Source: Pseudomonadota bacterium
GTDB taxonomy: Bacteria > Pseudomonadota > Gammaproteobacteria > Burkholderiales > Burkholderiaceae_D
DNA: 5,882 nucleotides
Assembly: GCA_023420795.1 (NCBI GenBank)
Contig: JAEZVM010000341.1
Span: forward strand, 1-5,882
Direction of reading: 5' to 3'
Shown here: positions 4,887-5,882 of the stretch, in pieces
Numbering within the stretch: the stretch's first letter is position 1
Layout: each line of letters opens with the position of its first letter
The notes under the pieces: generated by a model
Databases searched by the model: none
Told to the model about the DNA's origin: nothing
The model's input: only the letters and a program-made list of their open reading frames with translations
Position numbers and translations under genes: made by a program

Positions 4887-5492
4887 TTAGAGGGGGTATG
4901 GAGCCAGCGGCGTCACGGTCGTGCCTGCCATCGGCGGCGTGCGCGCGACGTTCATCACCATCGACACCGTGCTGAAGTAGCCGATCAGCCCGATCATGTC
5001 GAGCAAGCCGCGCTCGCCGAACGCTTCGACCGCGCGCCTATAAGTTGCATCCGAGACGCCGTGCATGCGCTCTAGCTCGTCGCACACGTCATAGGCAATT
5101 TCCTCGTCCTGCGCCATGCCGACGGGGCGACGGCCCTGCGCCAGCGCATCGAGTACTTCCTGCTTCATGCCGGCCTTGATCGCCAGCGGATAGTGCATGC
5201 ACCACTCGAACTGCTGGGTCCACTGACGCGACACGATCAGCATCACGAATTCATTGATCCGGGTTTCCAGCGCGCTCTGGTAGCGCAGATATTCGCCGAC
5301 CTTCTGCAGCCGGTTCATCAGTTCCGGACTGCGCAGCAGCGGGATAAAGGGCCCGAACACCGCGCCGCGCGGGCCGTTGATCAGTTCCTGCGCGGCCGCC
5401 TTCTGCGCGTCATCCATCGTATCCATCGGCAGTGCCGGCATGCGCTCCGGTCCGGGCATGCAGTTTTGTGCGTTCAATGTCTTATCGTTCAT
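4887..5492 (-). CDS. Carboxymuconolactone decarboxylase (CMD/AhpD-like) family protein
   Basis: This 201-residue all-helical protein fits the CMD superfamily, which includes 4-carboxymuconolactone decarboxylase of protocatechuate breakdown and AhpD-type peroxidases. The core runs from FGPFIPLLRSPELMNRLQKVGEYLRYQSAL (about 46-75), through ETRINEFVMLIVSRQWTQQFEWCMHYPLAIKAG (76-108), to a second helical part with GLLDMIGLIGYFSTVSMVMNVA (162-183). The E-W-x-x-H signature is present (E96, W97, H100). The AhpD CxxC pair is absent (only C98 nearby), so a thiol peroxidase role is unlikely and a decarboxylase or hydrolase-like role on a lactone or acid is more plausible; the substrate is unknown. The ATG at 5492 has an excellent AAAGGAG site 5 nt upstream. 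The upstream MFS stop is only 10 bp away, indicating one operon and probable coupling. Confidence 0.88.
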   Translation of the reverse strand: MNDKTLNAQNCMPGPERMPALPMDTMDDAQKAAAQELINGPRGAVFGPFIPLLRSPELMNRLQKVGEYLRYQSALETRINEFVMLIVSRQWTQQFEWCMHYPLAIKAGMKQEVLDALAQGRRPVGMAQDEEIAYDVCDELERMHGVSDATYRRAVEAFGERGLLDMIGLIGYFSTVSMVMNVARTPPMAGTTVTPLAPYPL

Positions 5493-5502
5493 GTTTGCTC
5501 CT

Positions 5503-5882
5503 TTAATGATCTTTATTTAGCGCCAGCGCGCTGACGACCAGCAGCACTGCGGCCGCAATCAGGCCCGGCGCGAATCCATTGCCATTGGACGCAACCGTCA
5601 GCGGTCCGATGATCTGCCCGGCAGCGAATGCCGAAGTCATCGCGGCGATCAACGTGGTGGCGTCGCGCCCGGCCACGCGCTTGGCTTCCTGCAGCGCGGC
5701 CAGCGTGATCACCATGAAGGTGCCGCCCACGCACAGCGCCGCCGCGAATATCGCTAGCAGATGCGAGGACATCACCGGCAGGATGATGCCTGCGGCCATG
5801 ATGAAATGGCAGGCAATCCACAGCCGCCGGTTGCCGGTGCGCCTGACCAGCGCGGCAACGGCCAGCGTCGATAATGCCGCCG
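5503..5882 (-). CDS. MFS transporter, C-terminal part, cut by window edge
   Basis: The frame is open from the right edge and ends with TAA at 5503-5505, giving 125 visible residues. The Met at 5799 is internal, since the upstream reading (LSTLAVAALVRRTGNRRLWIACHFI) continues the membrane-protein pattern. What is seen: about four hydrophobic segments, a short basic cytosolic loop RRTGNRR typical of MFS helix connections, and CVGGTFMVITLAALQEAKRVAG followed by LIAAMTSAFAAGQIIGPL. The combination recalls the YbfB/YjiJ branch of the major facilitator superfamily, though that subfamily call is tentative. It would be an inner-membrane secondary transporter. Its stop lies 10 bp before the CMD-family start, so the two probably act together, perhaps on uptake and conversion of an organic acid or aromatic breakdown product. 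The promoter lies outside the window. Confidence 0.8.
   Translation of the reverse strand, partial: AALSTLAVAALVRRTGNRRLWIACHFIMAAGIILPVMSSHLLAIFAAALCVGGTFMVITLAALQEAKRVAGRDATTLIAAMTSAFAAGQIIGPLTVASNGNGFAPGLIAAAVLLVVSALALNKDH

Noticed and set aside
1..5882. CRISPR array, tRNA, rRNA, insertion sequence or phage module
   Set aside because: No regularly spaced repeats, cloverleaf-like sequence, transposase or terminal inverted repeats, or phage protein were seen on either strand.

Overview
The window looks like chromosomal DNA of a GC-rich betaproteobacterium, probably Burkholderiales and perhaps Oxalobacteraceae. This is inferred from G/C-ending codons, the protein families present and the style of the encoded proteins. 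No rRNA or tRNA marker is present to fix the taxon. Seven protein genes are supported. Two of them are cut by the window edges.

Left half, plus strand: the end of a LysE/RhtB-type amino-acid exporter (1-515), a small class I SAM-dependent methyltransferase resembling bacterial phospholipid N-methyltransferases (663-1286), and a membrane-anchored diguanylate cyclase with an intact GGEEF active site and an RxxD inhibitory site (1409-2593). The cyclase appears to have its own extended -10 promoter. That promoter argues for the ATG at 1409 rather than the longer GTG-started reading at 1367.

Right half, minus strand: reading in the direction of transcription from the right edge, there is the C-terminal part of an MFS transporter (5503-5882), closely followed by a carboxymuconolactone-decarboxylase-family protein (4887-5492) in what looks like a two-gene operon. 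Next come an unrecognised 120-residue protein (4426-4788) with its own plausible promoter and ribosome site, a 530-bp gap, and a short-form malic enzyme (2663-3895). The cyclase and malic enzyme genes converge on a 69-bp gap that carries a REP-like palindromic repeat.

Most of the window is ordinary metabolic, transport and signalling content. The least explained stretch is 3896-4425. It has several compact hairpins, two copies of a 12-bp direct repeat and one weak small ORF. It could hold a small RNA, a decayed gene or plain intergenic DNA, and the sequence alone does not decide. No CRISPR array, insertion sequence, phage gene or defence system is visible.
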